Shown: piece after piece, positions 24,530 to 37,423 of the stretch
Numbering within the stretch: the stretch's first letter is position 1
Layout: every line of letters begins with the position of its first letter
From: Limnoperna fortunei
Lineage: Eukaryota > Mollusca > Bivalvia > Mytilida > Modiolidae
Direction: 5' to 3'
Assembly: GCA_944474755.1 (NCBI GenBank)
Contig: OX104123.1
Span: 61,125,898-61,189,897, forward strand
DNA: 64,000 bases
Translations under genes and position numbers: made by a program
The notes under the pieces: model-generated
Database searches by the model: none
Seen by the model: the letters and a program-made list of their open reading frames with translations, nothing else
What the model was told of the DNA's origin: nothing

Positions 24530-25576
24530 ACGTTTACGTCCAGGTTTTACAGTCGAGGCTAAAATCGGAACCAAAAGAATAAAAACATGGTCACTGTCCA
24601 GAAAAAAAGACATGAAACAGTTTAATATTGATGATTAACAATGCAGTATTATGATTTATCTTTTATTAGAAACTACTAGATGTAATTCATTTTATATTGT
24701 ATATACATTTAATTTCAATGACACACAAACTAATTAACATATTGACAGTGATGTACGAGAACAAAAAACCACGACTGCAAAAACACATGTATTAAATGTT
24801 TAAGGTTAAGGTGAACAAGGATTTTACCTCGATACTTAATGATATGAATGACTGGACCAATCCTAATAATAAATATAAATATAAATATAAATCAACGGTG
24901 CAAAACACTCTCTAAAACTATGGAAAATGTACTAGATAATAATATATACAAATATAGAAGACGGTGGTATAGAATGAGCTATCTTACTTTGTCTACTATC
25001 AAAATCTTAACTACATTTGGTAAAAATAATAATTAACCTGTCGTCTGAGCATGCATCGTTTTTGTTTCTCTTCTTTTGTGCATTTGATTTACCAAACATT
25101 AACTTTTAAGTGTACATTCTTTCGTTATTTCTGCCTTTGTTTTTGTAATTATGTAATGGGTCTTGCATCCTATGAATTATTCATTTTTATTGATAAAAAA
25201 ATAACAATCAATAATGAATAATAAACACGTAATTTATTAAAGAAAAATCTGTACTTTCAATACTTCATCAAAAATCGGAGTGCAAGATGCATGCTATAAA
25301 TACCAACTTAAAATCCATTAATAACATTGCTATAAAAAACGAGATACCAAGGTAAACGTATGGAATCATTTTGAATCGTGCAGGCGTTTTTATTGTTATT
25401 TCTACTAATTTTTATGGGAGATATTCATGACAATATTAACGCATAGAGGCTTAAATATTTTCATAAAGTGATTTTCCTGTGAGTCAGTCTGTGATCTAAT
25501 CTTTCAATCAGGTAGTGATCCAACTTTTGGAACAGGTGGTGGTTTAGCTATCTGAACAGATGGTGATACAGATCTC
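24530..25576. other. No supported gene
   Basis: AT-rich DNA, with a short (ATAAAT)n run near 24,870 and nothing else recognisable. Confidence 0.45.
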
Positions 25577-25800
25577 GGGGGCCAGTTGTTCAAAATAGTC
25601 TTTAAAATTAGCAATGATTAAGCTTTAAGCTAACAACTCTTTAAATTTTTGACAAAGTCGTAATTTTACGATCAATTGTGTTGTTCAAAACCATTTAACG
25701 ACAAAATTAGCCAACACCAAAGAGAACCTGCTAACGATTCCATGTAAATTATGATTACACATGAAGCATTGAAAAAGTTGTACTTCCTGTCAAAACAAAT

Positions 25801-27180
25801 ATGCCTGAAGTTACCCAGGGAAAGGCGTCAAGAGACAGGAAATTGAATTTCAGTGCAGATTAAAGCCTTTTAATTAGTTAGAGGTTGACAGAAAAATTGG
25901 AATTTGAGATAGATTTTTTAATGAAATGGCAAATGCAAGAAAACAGGAAATATAAAAAGAGGTTACAAAAGAGGTCAATGCTTTAGGTGTATGCAAAAGA
26001 ACAGAAGCAGAAGTAAGAAACAAATGCGGAAATATGACCAGAGATGCAAAAGAGAAATTTACAAGAGAGAGAGAGAGAGTGCTGAAAGACTGAAGACTGG
26101 AGGAGGACTAACACCACCAAGACCTTCCATAGCTGAGGATAATACAGTAAAACCTTTTAAAACCGGCCCCTGAATAAACCGGTTCCCTGTTGATTCCGGT
26201 CGAAAATGTAGGTAACCTTTTATCCCCTTAAAGTCCTTCGTTAATTTAAACTGTATTAACCGGACCTCGTGTATTCCGAATTACGACCCTTATGTCAAGT
26301 CCCAATACACTTTTCTTAAATAAAATTTACCTTTTTAAACTGAATAATTTGCATGACCAGATGTTTTATTGAATCAATTGATGGCTTTCCAAACAAGGTA
26401 TTTTACATGACTTGTGAGGTCTCCTTGAGGGCGTGTTTAATTAATGAACCAAAGCGTACAACAAAGGTGAATTGTTTTCAAAAGCATTAAATTAATTTTT
26501 TTATTTGCATTATTTTCAAAAGTAAATCCTATTAATGAACCGATGTTTTAGATACATGCGAATCGTTTTCAAAACCAATAATTTCAAAAGTTAAAATAGA
26601 GTACGAAAATTTAACGATTATGTAACACTCCGTCGCCAACGATCTCGTAAATATAAGTCCGAGGATATGCTAAGACACATACCATAAATGAAAGACTTTG
26701 CAAACAGTAAAGATTTTCGTTACCTGTAGTATCTTTTGCTTATGCAATCACTAACAGAGGACACTACCGTGCGAAAAAAGTGGAGAAAAAACAAGGAACC
26801 CCTGACATGTATTTTGCGGTAACCTATTGAGTAATTATTACTCTCTTATATATCAATAAAATATCAGTGTGTATTATTACTTTTATTAAAAATAATACAT
26901 TTTATTACATTTCTGTCATGTATTCCCTTGCATATAAACGACTGTGCATCAAAGGTGTCCGTAGTCTTTTAACTCCCCTTTTTCATCTTCACTTCCGTTG
27001 ATTTTCCAAATCCGAACAACGCCACCCAATGTCCAAACAGGCCATATTGTTCGGCCCATAGGTCGCCGGTTTATACAGATTTTTACTGTATTATAAATTC
27101 AATAAAAGAGACGGCCACTTTTCGAGGAATTGATGGTGGACTTGAAACAATCATAGGAAATGAAGGTAGCAATTATAACA
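25801..27180 (+). pseudogene. Harbinger Myb/SANT-like protein, broken by stops and an insertion
   Basis: From ATG 25,801 the frame reads MPEVTQGKASRDRKLNFSA, then SANT-like sequence with stops, MANARKQEI, and EVTKEVNALGVCKRTEAEVR with NKCGNMTRDAKEKF. It frameshifts in a GAGAGA run near 26,065 and continues as RLKTGGGLTPPRPS and IAED. At 26,143-26,144 a TA is occupied by another transposon. After that element, coding similarity resumes in the expected frame with FRGIDGGLETIIG. In active Harbingers this protein brings the transposase to the nucleus and to the DNA ends. Confidence 0.75.
26145..27088. mobile_element. Non-autonomous mariner/pogo-like element nested in the SANT gene
   Basis: The left end begins CAGTAAAACCTTTTAAAACC; the right end reversed begins CAGTAAAAATCTGTATAAAC and also reaches ACCGG. 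It is flanked by TA on both sides (26,143-26,144 and 27,089-27,090), the target duplication of the Tc1/mariner group. The CAGT.AAACC..ACCGG terminus resembles Tigger/pogo elements. About 944 bp with no transposase ORF, so it depended on a partner. Confidence 0.8.
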
Positions 27181-28459
27181 TTTGTCGTTTCTTGAAAAAA
27201 ATAATCATTAATTGTAATTATTTTTGTTTAATTCATTAATAGTGATTATTCCGATATAACATTCATTCCAAATGGGTTTGATAGAATGACGTCTGCTTTG
27301 ATTACAAAATACGGGGATTTCCTATTTTGTATGACCTTCAACCTGTGGCAAAAGTAGAATAGATTTTTGTTTCTTAAGTTAAAAGTCTATTGCATGATTG
27401 TAAACAATGTTTTGAAAAATGCATGAGGCAACTAAATTTAAACGTAAAATTACTGCTTACAATATCAGAAAGTTGCATAATCCAACTTTTTCTTTATTTT
27501 AGCACCTGACCACTTTTCTGCGCCTAATTCGGGGAAAGGTCCCATACATCAATGCAAAAGTTGTCCACTTGAATAATGAACAAGGCAGACATATATATGA
27601 ATATTTTAATACTCATGAAAATTATAAAAATATTAATTTGTTGAAATCTTTTAGTATAACGAGATAACATTTAACACACAATTTAGAAACTATAGTTTAT
27701 TTCATAATAGTATTGTCGAACAAATGAATTAGAGTTGTCTCTCTTTACAAACTAAAGTTGTTGTTTTTACATTTGACATCCTGATCAGTGAGTGATAAAA
27801 TAAAGTGTTCTTTAAAAAAATATGCAAAATGCTATCTTTAAAGATAGTTGAAATGATAACATTTTACATATGTTCACCTACTAAAGATTAATCTGTTTAT
27901 TAACATGCATTAAAATGTTTATTCCATTCTGTTTTATTAATTTATATATTAAAATGCAAATTAACATAATAATTTTATGATTAATATATTGCTCTGTAAC
28001 CCCAAACCATAACTTGTTCAGTGTTATCATGCATAAATAATGTTTAAAACAAGCAGAACAAAGCTGTGACACAATTTTTTTACGGTGGTTATACATAATG
28101 ATTTGATATGCATATCTTTAAAATAAAACTGCTTCATCTACTCAGTGATAGACTTATTCATCAAGTATAATATTAAAAATCATTGTTTCAATATGTAAAA
28201 TACACTTCTGTGATGTAGTACTTTTCCATCCTGAATGCTATGGTACTGTTCATTAATATTTTCAATAACAAGTTGCTCTGCATAAACATCTGATTCATTC
28301 ATTTATTATTGCTTTGCTCCACAAGCTATAATTACACTGCAGGCATTTGATGGTTTCATGCTAATCTGCAAAACAAACATGTAAGAATCATTGAGCAATT
28401 TCATTGGGAGATAGTTAAAATAAATATCAGCAGTTATGCAAATTGCATACTTTTTTATG

Positions 28460-29310
28460 TTGCATCAAATTTGAAAATACTTTTCAAACAAATAATGAAT
28501 AAAAATTTACATCTAAATGAAGAATATGAAGTCTTCTTTTCGACCTCCCAAAGTTTCTCTCAATAACAAATTTTGTTATTAAATGATGTCTGTTGTAACG
28601 CATCTGACTGTTTGGTGACATTTGTATATAGTGTGTCATTAAAAATGGCCTGCAGAGATAGCCACTGTAACCAAGAAGTATACCATGCTCTGGTGGTTTT
28701 TGTTAAGATCTTCCAAGTATTTACAAACCTGAAAATAAAAGAAAAATATAAAACATAGCTAGCAACTTCTTAAATGATAATTGATGTTGAGTGAAGTAAC
28801 ACTACAAAACAGGAAAAGTCTGAAAAGATTAGTTTTTGTACTCAATTTACTGAATTTTACTCAACCGCTCTGACTTGGTCTTAATTTTACTAAACTGTAC
28901 TCGACCTTAGTCTCGGCATTACTTAAAAGTTCTGAATTTATACTCTACCAAGTTTAGACTATATTAATATATTGGCTCGCTAATAAAAGAGGTACGGAGA
29001 ATCCAGGAAAAAATTTTCATTGATATAAGTGTCAATTTACCTTGTGCATTACAAGCAGCTTGCACATTTATAGAATGGTACCCTTTTGTGTTGACATCCT
29101 CATGCGGTGCTTGGATTTAAACCAGTGTACAGCACCAATCACATCAAAAACCACACAACTTGAAAAAGTCTGCCTTTGTTACGTTTCTGTTAAACTGAGT
29201 TACTGGCCAATTGATACATTGGTCTTTCCTTTTTCCTCAGCTGCTGTTGTAACCACTCTTGAAACAGTTCTTTTATCTAGACCTTATATAGAAAGGTATT
29301 TATTTTTCAT
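28460..29310 (-). pseudogene. Harbinger DDE transposase, decayed, two exons visible
   Basis: Upstream exon (about 29,310 to 29,042, minus strand): TVSRVVTTAAEEKG, then VIGAV where active copies continue GAIDGTH, and QAPHEDVNTKGYHSINVQA with ACNAQ before a GTAAAT donor. Downstream exon (from an AG acceptor near 28,733): ILLGYSGYLCRPFLMTHY, QMRYNRHHLITKFVIERNFG and RSKRRLH. The second catalytic Asp of the usual LLGDSGY motif is Tyr here, while the Glu of VIERNFG is kept. Stops and at least one frameshift confirm it is dead. Confidence 0.75.
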
Positions 29311-29400
29311 TTATTCAATATACACACATCCTTAAATGTAATTTAATTTGTACAGGCAAAACATGTTCCATTTGTACTAGTATGTAGCAAATATTTCTTG

Positions 29401-29436
29401 TTTTTGTTTTTGTTTGTTTGTTTGTCTGTTTTGTTT
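29401..29436. repeat. (TTTG)n microsatellite
   Basis: A short impure run of TTTG/TTTTG units. Confidence 0.7.
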
Positions 29437-30082
29437 GTGGATAGGGGACGGGGTAAGTTATAAACATGGTACAATTTATTCCAATTATAGAAATGCTTAA
29501 CAGTTAACACTATTTGGTTTAGTCATTGTGAGAGTAATGTGCATAATTTTACTGAAACTTTCCACAAAATTGTTCTGTGAATTTAGTGTAAAAAAATTAA
29601 CTTTGCAAAATTAATACAAAATGTACTCCAACCTAAACCATACCTTAAGTATCTCCAATAACTTGCAAAAAACTTCCACTGGCCAGGAATCGTGACAAGT
29701 TCTTGGGCAGTCAGGATGATTTCTGTACGTATTCCTTTAAGGTCATTTTTCAGCATTTCTGACAGGAATAATATACTTTCGCAACCAAAGCGAGATCTCT
29801 CTCTCTCTGTTCAGCATCATAAAAATCAAGTTAAATTCTATGTTTCTAAAATGCCTCTACCTTTGGTGAGGTGGAACATTAAACAGGGCAAAGGTTGCCA
29901 TATTTAACAAGTCGTTAAATAAACAATCCTTCGTCAAAATGTAATTAAATGTAACGATAATATTAATAAAATTGTAACGCAGGATATTTCTGAACAACAT
30001 TTATCAATATCGTTTTTAACGACTCGCTAACGACACTTGAACAATTGCGTTAGTCCAACGACACTTTTGAAAAACTGGCACG

Positions 30083-31289
30083 GATTGATTATTAAATATA
30101 TTCTTCGGGAGGGCAGGAAGTAAAGATCCGACGTCACAATTCAGGGTTATTTTCAAGACAACTATAATTTTCTTAAAATAACGAGTACATGCCGATTGCA
30201 GTCCTCAAATGTTAAAGTGTATACAAAATCCAGGTCAAGATTAAAACTGTGTACAATTCTAAACAATTTAAGAATTGCATTTCACTGACAAAAGCAATAT
30301 CAAACACAACAACCAAGTGTCAACAAATAAAATAAACAAACATAATATTTTGGCTTGTAATTGCCATGGCTTTATTCACACATCAATACACAATTCAAAT
30401 CAATCAAAAGTTTTCATATGTGAATACACAAATCAAATTTAATAAAAAAATGTCCATCACAAATGATGAAAATAAAATACTATTGGGCGATCCAATAGTG
30501 ATATTATAACACTGAGCGGTCCTGAGTTGAATTGTTTTTCTAAATCCGCCAGCTAAAAATCAGGAAATCCCCGCTATACTATCAGTGCATGTATCACACA
30601 TGTCAGGAAACAAAATTAGAAACTGGAACTCGACATTGATTAAATGCCCCATAAGCCATGACCATAATCAGAACTGAAATTGAAAACTAAAAAGAGCAAT
30701 ATATATTCTAGAGGTAGGGCAGGGAGGGGTTTTTCCTAAAGAGAAACGTGGCGTTGTGTGGTCAAAAGCACGAAAAGACCGTTGCAATCAAGTGCACGTT
30801 TTAATACCCAAGTACCGCTTAGGTAATTGAAGAGTTACAAGACATAACTCGTCGAATAATTTTAATAACGAATTTAATTTTGATTAATTAAATTACATTG
30901 TTTTACGTCCAGCGAGCAGTATTGCAGCTATATTTAGAAAAAGGAAAAAGGAAACACATTTTTTAATGACACTGGAAAAGTATGGAGTATTGAACAGGGG
31001 TGGACAACTTTGCCTTTGTTTCAGCTACAATTAGCCTACTCTTTTTTATTCTACAACAGGGGTCTAAATCGTGTAAGGAAAGTTGCAATCTCCAGACATT
31101 TCACCACTATAGTCCGCTGCCATTTTTCCCGTATTATTACCTGACAACCCCAATGAGATGGTCACTACTGCCCGCCACTTGGGGCGCACTGGGCTTATAT
31201 GTGAGTGGTCGAGCACTGGAAACCCTCCAAGTATGGTCTCAGGCCAGCTATCAGAACAGTTGGTAATCCAAAAAAGTGAAAAAAAAAGA
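30083..31289. other. No supported gene; short LINE tail inside
   Basis: Between the Harbinger element and the segmental duplication. An 88-codon ORF near 31,000 lacks support. Positions 30,893-30,942 hold GTTTTACGTCCAGCGAGCAG and TATTGCAGCTATATT, the reverse of the large LINE's 3' end, so a very short LINE copy inserted there. Confidence 0.4.
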
Positions 31290-32064
31290 TTATTGGCATA
31301 GGGCCCATGAGTGGATCAGCGGTTGCGCTGGTATGAAAGGGGTATTAAAGAGGTACAGCAATATACAATCCTTAACACGGGTAGGTTGTACCTTTTATTT
31401 ACTTACAGTTTTTGCTAAACTACCTGATGAAATTTATTGAAAATAAAATTTCGTCCGACAAATTAAATGAAATCAAAATGCTGTGAGTGATATGCCTCCA
31501 CCTTAAAGTAATGACATAAAATATGAATGGGTGCATATAACATTAGAAACAATAAACACCAAAATACGATAGCAGACTCTAGAGTCAGAACAATGTAAAA
31601 TAAGTGAACATTACACACTTAAAACTAAACTTATTTTTAATGCCTAACACATATTTTATAATAATATTTTGCTACATGTGTATCGTCGTCTTTTAATCGG
31701 ACTGTAACAATGAATATAAATAATAAATAGAATATTTAGCAAAACGTCTTGAAGAAACATATGACATTGCAGGTGTATAATGCACATGTATCGATTGTAC
31801 CACATGAAGTACATAAACATGGTAACTGATAACAGATGTTCAGATAAAATGCAGACATATGTCTGGGCGAACGTAATACTCTTTTATTATATGAGAACAA
31901 CTACTTAATACCATATTACCTAATACCTACTTATTTTGCTATAATTATTATTTTATTTGTTGAAGTGATGTTTTCAATCCATTTTATATCCGAGTTATTA
32001 CATTTTATTAAAACTAATCAATTGCAAACTGACCATTGCTTTTATATATATTTATATTATTATA

Positions 32065-32160
32065 TGGCATTTTCCATATCGGCCCTGATATCAGCCTGGA
32101 CTCCTATGGAGGTCTGATATGGGTCGAGGGCTGATATCAGGTCTGATATGGAAAATGACA
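32065..32160. repeat. Hairpin with about 33-bp arms
   Basis: TGGCATTTTCCATATCGGCC then CTGATATCAGCC at 32,065-32,097 is matched by the reverse complement at 32,127-32,160. Related ATATCAGCC / GGCTAATATCGGCC motifs recur at 32,518-32,575. The whole 32.05-32.64 kb block is absent from copy 2, so it may be one non-autonomous DNA element. Confidence 0.6.
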
Positions 32161-33892
32161 TGTCATAATCAGTTTATCACATATTTTATAACCACTAGTT
32201 AAGATTTTATCTGAAAATAAAGCAGTTTAAAACAGTTTAAAAAATATTTAAAAAACCTTAATAAAACACAAAAATATATACAAAACTCTAAACAGTTCAA
32301 TATCATATGTTCTATAATAAAGGAAATATTTATCAAAGATAAGTCATTCAGTTTCTTTCGGTTGGCATTTTCATTTTTCATACTTTCAACAAATGTAGAA
32401 GTTTTTCCTGCATGGACAGCAATACAACTGTCAGCCGTCATTTAGTTAGTTGAAGTTCGTCTGCTATGTTGACATATAAGCAGAAGTGCAAAATTAAAGC
32501 GAGCGGAAGGTAAAAACCAATATCAGCCACCGGGGCTAAAATCGATATTACCCCGAGGGCTAATATCGGCCATCACTTTCGGTCATATCAAATATGCAAA
32601 AATGTTTATATCACTATCAAATATGTGATAATAATGAATACGAGCACCACCGCATATTTAATGATTTTTGACGTTACTTCCGAGGACATTCACCTATGTG
32701 ATTGCAATTTAAAGTTGTTGACGTCACATGAATTTAATACGAGTGATGGTAACGGACTGGTATATTTGAAATAAATCAAGAACTATAACAACTTGCAAGT
32801 AATTTTTTGTTGACACAATGTTATTTTTCTTCGAATATTGACCTGCAAAGTATTTATTAAAAAGGTATTATTAAAATCCCCTTTGTGACAATACGTTCTA
32901 CTTACCAATCTTTTCAGGAAACAATCAATATCAGCAGTAGGCAAATTTGTTCTATAATGCTGTAGCACTCACCGATCTTTGGTATCCGCTACAAACTGTG
33001 CTTGCTATAAAAAACCAGTAACTTATTTGTAATCTGTTTCAAAGGCGTTGGTGGTGTCATTAAATATATTTGTGATGCCACTTTAGGGAATGGCAAGTAA
33101 GAAATACAACTAGACTTTTTTTATCAACAGTGGTATAACCCATGCTGTTAATAGTAATCATGATAGCAGACGTCTTGCGGATTATAGGATATCGATCATT
33201 CAGCGACAGGATAGATTCAGTGGCGGCATAAGAATAGAACTGTTATCAAACAAGCGGATCCTTTTAATTCAATATTTTGATTGGAAGAGTTCCATTCGGA
33301 TATGATACTAAACCAAAGGGTGAATACATTGTTTGTAAAGTAGGTTATATATTCAGTTGATAAACCTAAACTTTACGAACGAAAACCTCATAGTACAGAT
33401 ATGGAAGGAATACAGATCTCCCCCAAAAAAACTCCTTTCATCCGTCCTCGTCACATATAAAATGTATCAGTTAAATAAAGTTTGATTGATTCTACGTTAA
33501 TAAAGGTCGCTGCTTGCATTCGCCTTCAAACAGAAGTTACCATTACAAATTTGCCTTCATTTTATGTTGAAATTATTTTCCTAAACTATGCCTTTTCTTT
33601 AATCATACAAACAACTTTGGGGATTACAATAATAATTTTACAAAATACAGTCCTATTCTTTTACTTTTGCACTATCTTTATTGTAATGTTTATTTTTAAT
33701 AACATACGGATAGCTACTAAAATATTAACGATGCAAGAGTAATTGGAGAATAAAAATGCCTTGTAATAAAACGCCGAAAGCTTGATGGCAAAAAGCTGGT
33801 AATATTTTTATTTGTTTATTTTGTTTATATTTAGGGGCCATCAGATAGCAATATTTACGAAAATATAATTGTATTTATATCATAGTTTTATT

Positions 33893-34508
33893 AAGTCGCC
33901 CAAAACAAAATTTTGGCGACATATTGTTTTTGCACCGTTTCTTCTTCTTATTATTATTTCAGTTTCCACTTTTTCTAGATCGTGAACATGTTCGACACAT
34001 TTCTCAGAGACGTCTTAATAGAATCAAATGAAACTTGGCACAGTTGTAGATTGACATATGGAGGGGTGCAGTCGATAGTCAGATTTTTGATAATGGCCGC
34101 CACTTGACGACACCCACCCAAAAATAGCAACAATTTTCCCGTGGTCCGATTTCAACGAAATTTGGTATGGAGGTAAAGGTTAGTATTTCGAGTGAAACTT
34201 TAACTTTAAAATTTTTCCCCGACGTCAGGTTTCAAAATGGCCACTAAAAACATGTATAATTTTCAACGTTATGCGATCTCGATGACATTTAACGTGCTCC
34301 TATTGCAACAAAATTTGGTGTGGAGGTGGATTTAAGTGTCCCAAGTGGAAATCCAAATTTGATATTTTTCTGCACCCGGTGTTTCACAATGGCCGCCAAA
34401 AATGCGTCAAATTTTAAACGTTGTCCGATTTGAATGAAATTTGATGTGTAGGTACATTTCAAGTGCTGAGTGGAACGCAATACTATCCATGGGGAATTTG
34501 GGCGACTT
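33893..34508. mobile_element. Non-autonomous TIR element, about 616 bp, with internal tandem blocks
   Basis: Ends are exact 12-bp inverted repeats, AAGTCGCCCAAA and TTTGGGCGACTT. The left end also folds on itself (GTCGCCCAAAAC / TTTTGGCGAC). The interior repeats a block of about 130 bp three times, recognisable by AATGGCC, CGATTTCAACGAAATTTGGT and ATGGAGGT variants. No ORF resembles a transposase. The matching site in copy 2 (near 49,945) lacks it. Confidence 0.7.
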
Positions 34509-36367
34509 CTGTGTTGGCATCCAAACACATTATTTTTAATTATAAATGCAATACAAGTAGTTTTGTCATCCAATATAATATATATATATATAAACCAGTC
34601 CAGTAAGATTGTTGTCAGAATAATGTGAATGGTTAGGCAACAGCTGTTCCTCGGCTAGTAGAGCTATAGGTTTGATACCCAGTAGTCTGTGGTGACGCAT
34701 TGCATAAAGAGGTTAATGCACATTAGTCTTAGCATAACACAGAGCACTATTAAACAAACATTCAGGGTTAAAATCCAAAGTGAAGGCATTCTTTTATAAA
34801 TGGACGAGTACCTTATAGAGATGATAAATTGTCATTATGTTTTACAGTGTTACACGAAATATTTAGGGAACACATTGCTTTGATTTTGGACATCTCTATT
34901 CATAAAAACAACATAGATTAAAATAGACAATTTATAATGAAATTGTATCTTATTTTTTTCAGTACAATTTATTACTACACTTAATGTATTTCATTCTTTC
35001 CAAATTCAATTTTTAAAATGATTAGACTTGTAATAAAAAAATTTCAAATGTGAAGGTGAACATATCCAGAGATTGCTTAACGTTTTGATTGTAATAAGTA
35101 TCGCCTGATCAATATCAATAAAAGAAAATCTGATAAAATATCTGTACCCAAATTCACCTATCCTCCTCGTTACAGTCGAGCATTTAAAATATGACTCAAG
35201 TGGTAATCTCAGCAAATAAATGTACGACAAACGAGACGATTTGTTTTTCAAAATAATCAATTTTTTTCTTACTTATGCAGCAATATTCAAGGTTCTCCTT
35301 CATACCGTGTATATATTTCTCTATAAATCAGGTATATAAAAGCTTGCAGTGAGAATACAAAAGTGACTTTAGAAAGTTTTGCTGTACATAAAATTGCATC
35401 TTAAAATATAATCTGGTTTGAAAACATGATTGCAGATTGTTAAAAAATTTATTAATTCAGTACATACTTATAATGATGTTATGATTATTAGACGCCTATT
35501 ACTCCTAGTGGTTTAGAATACACAACCATTTATATCACATCTAGACTCACATTTCAGAAATGAAAGCATGAGGTTTTGACATGTAATAAAACCTAGTTTA
35601 CCACCATTTATTGTGAATTGCTTGCACTGTCAGGACCTTAGCTATAGTAATAGTTTTGGTTGTTGGTTCTCTATTTTGCCGGTTTCTCGGACTTTGATTT
35701 GTGAATCGTCTTCTTGACAGTTTTTTTGGTATTGGATCTTTTGTTTTTACCTTCGTTGAATTGTCCGATTAGTCGGCGTTATACGCTTGTGTTTAACGTG
35801 TGTTAGATACGATACACAAACAATTATCAACTGTCCAAACAGAGTTCGGCATGCATCCCACTCTCCTCCCCAACATTTATGAACAATTATATGCAAGGAA
35901 TCAATTTCGTAAACGTCGCTAACATTCAAAACATCATAATTATTGTTCAGTAACGACTGTGAGGCACCGATATTTAATGCACCTAGCTGAAATAATGTTT
36001 GATTGACATTACTATCCTTATTTGTTAACGTTATGTTTCATTTTAAAAATTCAGAAGATTGTAATTAACCTCAACTTTAACGTAAAACCCGACGATCAAT
36101 AAAGACAAACCGAACCTAACGTAGATAGCATAGTATTTATATTTATTATAGTAAACACGAAAAACAAATCTTTGCCTATAATAAAGAGGTTGGTAAAGCC
36201 TTAAAACAGCGGCAGGTATATATATAATGGTTGTATAATTGACCACAATGAAGGGTTTGTAATAAATAATCCTTCAAACATAGTGTGCTCTCCGAAAATA
36301 CATGACAAATCCTTGTTTGTCTGAACATGTTTTTGATATAGCTGGTTTGTTCTGATGGGAAATTATT
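34509..36367. other. Non-coding, conserved with copy 2
   Basis: No gene. Parts align with 49,950-51,890 (ATTGTTGTCAGAATAAT near 34,608 and 50,004; CAGAAGATT near 36,053 and 50,604). A (TA)n run sits near 34,580. Confidence 0.45.
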
Positions 36368-36436
36368 TCAATTTTTAGATGCTTTATTTTAAAACCAGAA
36401 CTAACAATCTTTATGTCTCCATCTTAGTCTTTATAG
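36368..36436 (-). other. Gene A, predicted 3'UTR exon with poly(A) signal
   Basis: On the minus strand TTATATTTTCAG gives a strong acceptor with the exon starting at 36,436. AATAAA follows at 36,383-36,388. The acceptor, the spacing and the sequence GGTTTTAAAATAAAGCATC are conserved in the duplicate at 51,953-51,885. It is paired with the GTACGC donor just after the stop codon of exon 2. The downstream end is estimated. Confidence 0.5.
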
Positions 36437-36800
36437 CTGAAAATATAACATGATAAACACATTACAATAAGTTTCTCTAAGATAAAAGTTTATCTCAAAA
36501 CATTCTTTAAAGTACTCGATCTTACAATAATAACTAAATAAATTATAAAACAAAAAATTAAAACAAACAAAAAATATATACTGATCAAACATTTAATTGA
36601 ATATCGCATGTTGTGTCTAATTATGCGTAAATTACTGAAAGATAATTTTACACAACGCGCATATGAACATGCTTTGGGACACGACCAGTGAGCACATAAC
36701 TGAATTACAAAGATGGCCCTGTGTTGTTGACAAATTGTCATTAAATATTAAATAAAAAAATCGTAAACTATCCTTAAAAAATTGTATTTGCGTACCTATG

Positions 36801-37423
36801 TTAGTAGGATTTTCCAGGTACGTGACGACCACCACCGCTTCCAACGTCTCCGGCAACATTACCAGATCCTCTGTAACCTCCGCCAACACTATAGCCTCCG
36901 CCAACATTAACAGATCCCCCAATGTCACTATTAACCACACCATAGCCTCCGCCAACATTACTATATCCTCCGCTGTAACCACCAACCACACCATAGCCTC
37001 CTCCAACATTTCCAGATCCTCCTCTGTCACCACCAACCACACGATAGCCTACGCCAACATTTCCATATTCTCCTCTGTAACCACCAACCACACCATAGCC
37101 TCCGCCAAAATTTCCAGTTCCTCTGTCACCACCAGATCCTATTGGTCCAGAATGTCTCAAAACAATAGGTTCGTTGCCAATTCCAAGTCCATCTTGGCCA
37201 TCCGATCCACCCTGATCACCAAATCCATCTTGACTAGAGTATTCATCAAAGCTAGTACTTGCTCGTAAAAATTGTACCCACAATGGGAATATTTTACAAC
37301 AGGAGTTCCAATAGTATTCGAATTGAGGACCGTTTTGTAGAGGACTTTTTGGAATAATGCACGTTTTCTGGACTTTTAACTCTCCACTCAAGCAGCGTGG
37401 TCGACACGTACACCCCCATAGAG
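36801..37423 (-). CDS. Gene A exon 2: Cys6 module and Gly/Tyr-rich repeats, secreted
   Basis: The acceptor AG is at 37,424-37,425. The first two bases complete the phase-1 codon from exon 1, and 207 codons including the stop follow (whole protein 269 aa). It opens with LWGCTCRPRCLSGE, a tenth-residue Cys, then YYWNSCCK: six Cys in the pattern C-x-C-R-P-x-C ... C ... CC. An acidic linker follows (SSQDGFGDQGGSDGQDG). Then come about seven 17-residue repeats of the type GGGYGVVGGDRGGSGNV, and the C-terminal end VPGKSY. The exon runs on to 36,796, where AG/GTACGC is a likely donor for a 3'UTR intron. The Cys-plus-Gly/Tyr layout recalls molluscan shell-matrix proteins; function is inferred from composition only. 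Confidence 0.8.

Larger units (their letters stand above)
25577..30082. mobile_element. PIF/Harbinger DNA transposon, decayed, with nested insertion
   Basis: The two ends are inverted: GGGGCCAGTTGTTCAAAA on the left, and GCCAGTTTTTCAAAAG when the right end (near 30,080) is reversed. Inside are the two genes that define Harbinger elements: a Myb/SANT accessory gene on the plus strand and a DDE transposase on the minus strand, arranged convergently. Both are pseudogenes. A mariner/pogo-like element occupies 26,145-27,088. The exact ends and the 3-bp target duplication could not be fixed. Confidence 0.75.

Noticed and set aside
34620..34745. tRNA-like SINE head near AGGCAACAGCTG
   Set aside because: Only vague similarity to A/B boxes; the paralogous region in copy 2 does not support it.
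36798..37268. 156-codon Ser/Thr/Asn-rich plus-strand ORF
   Set aside because: Antisense of the gene A Gly-rich repeats; kept only as a comment on two-strand openness.
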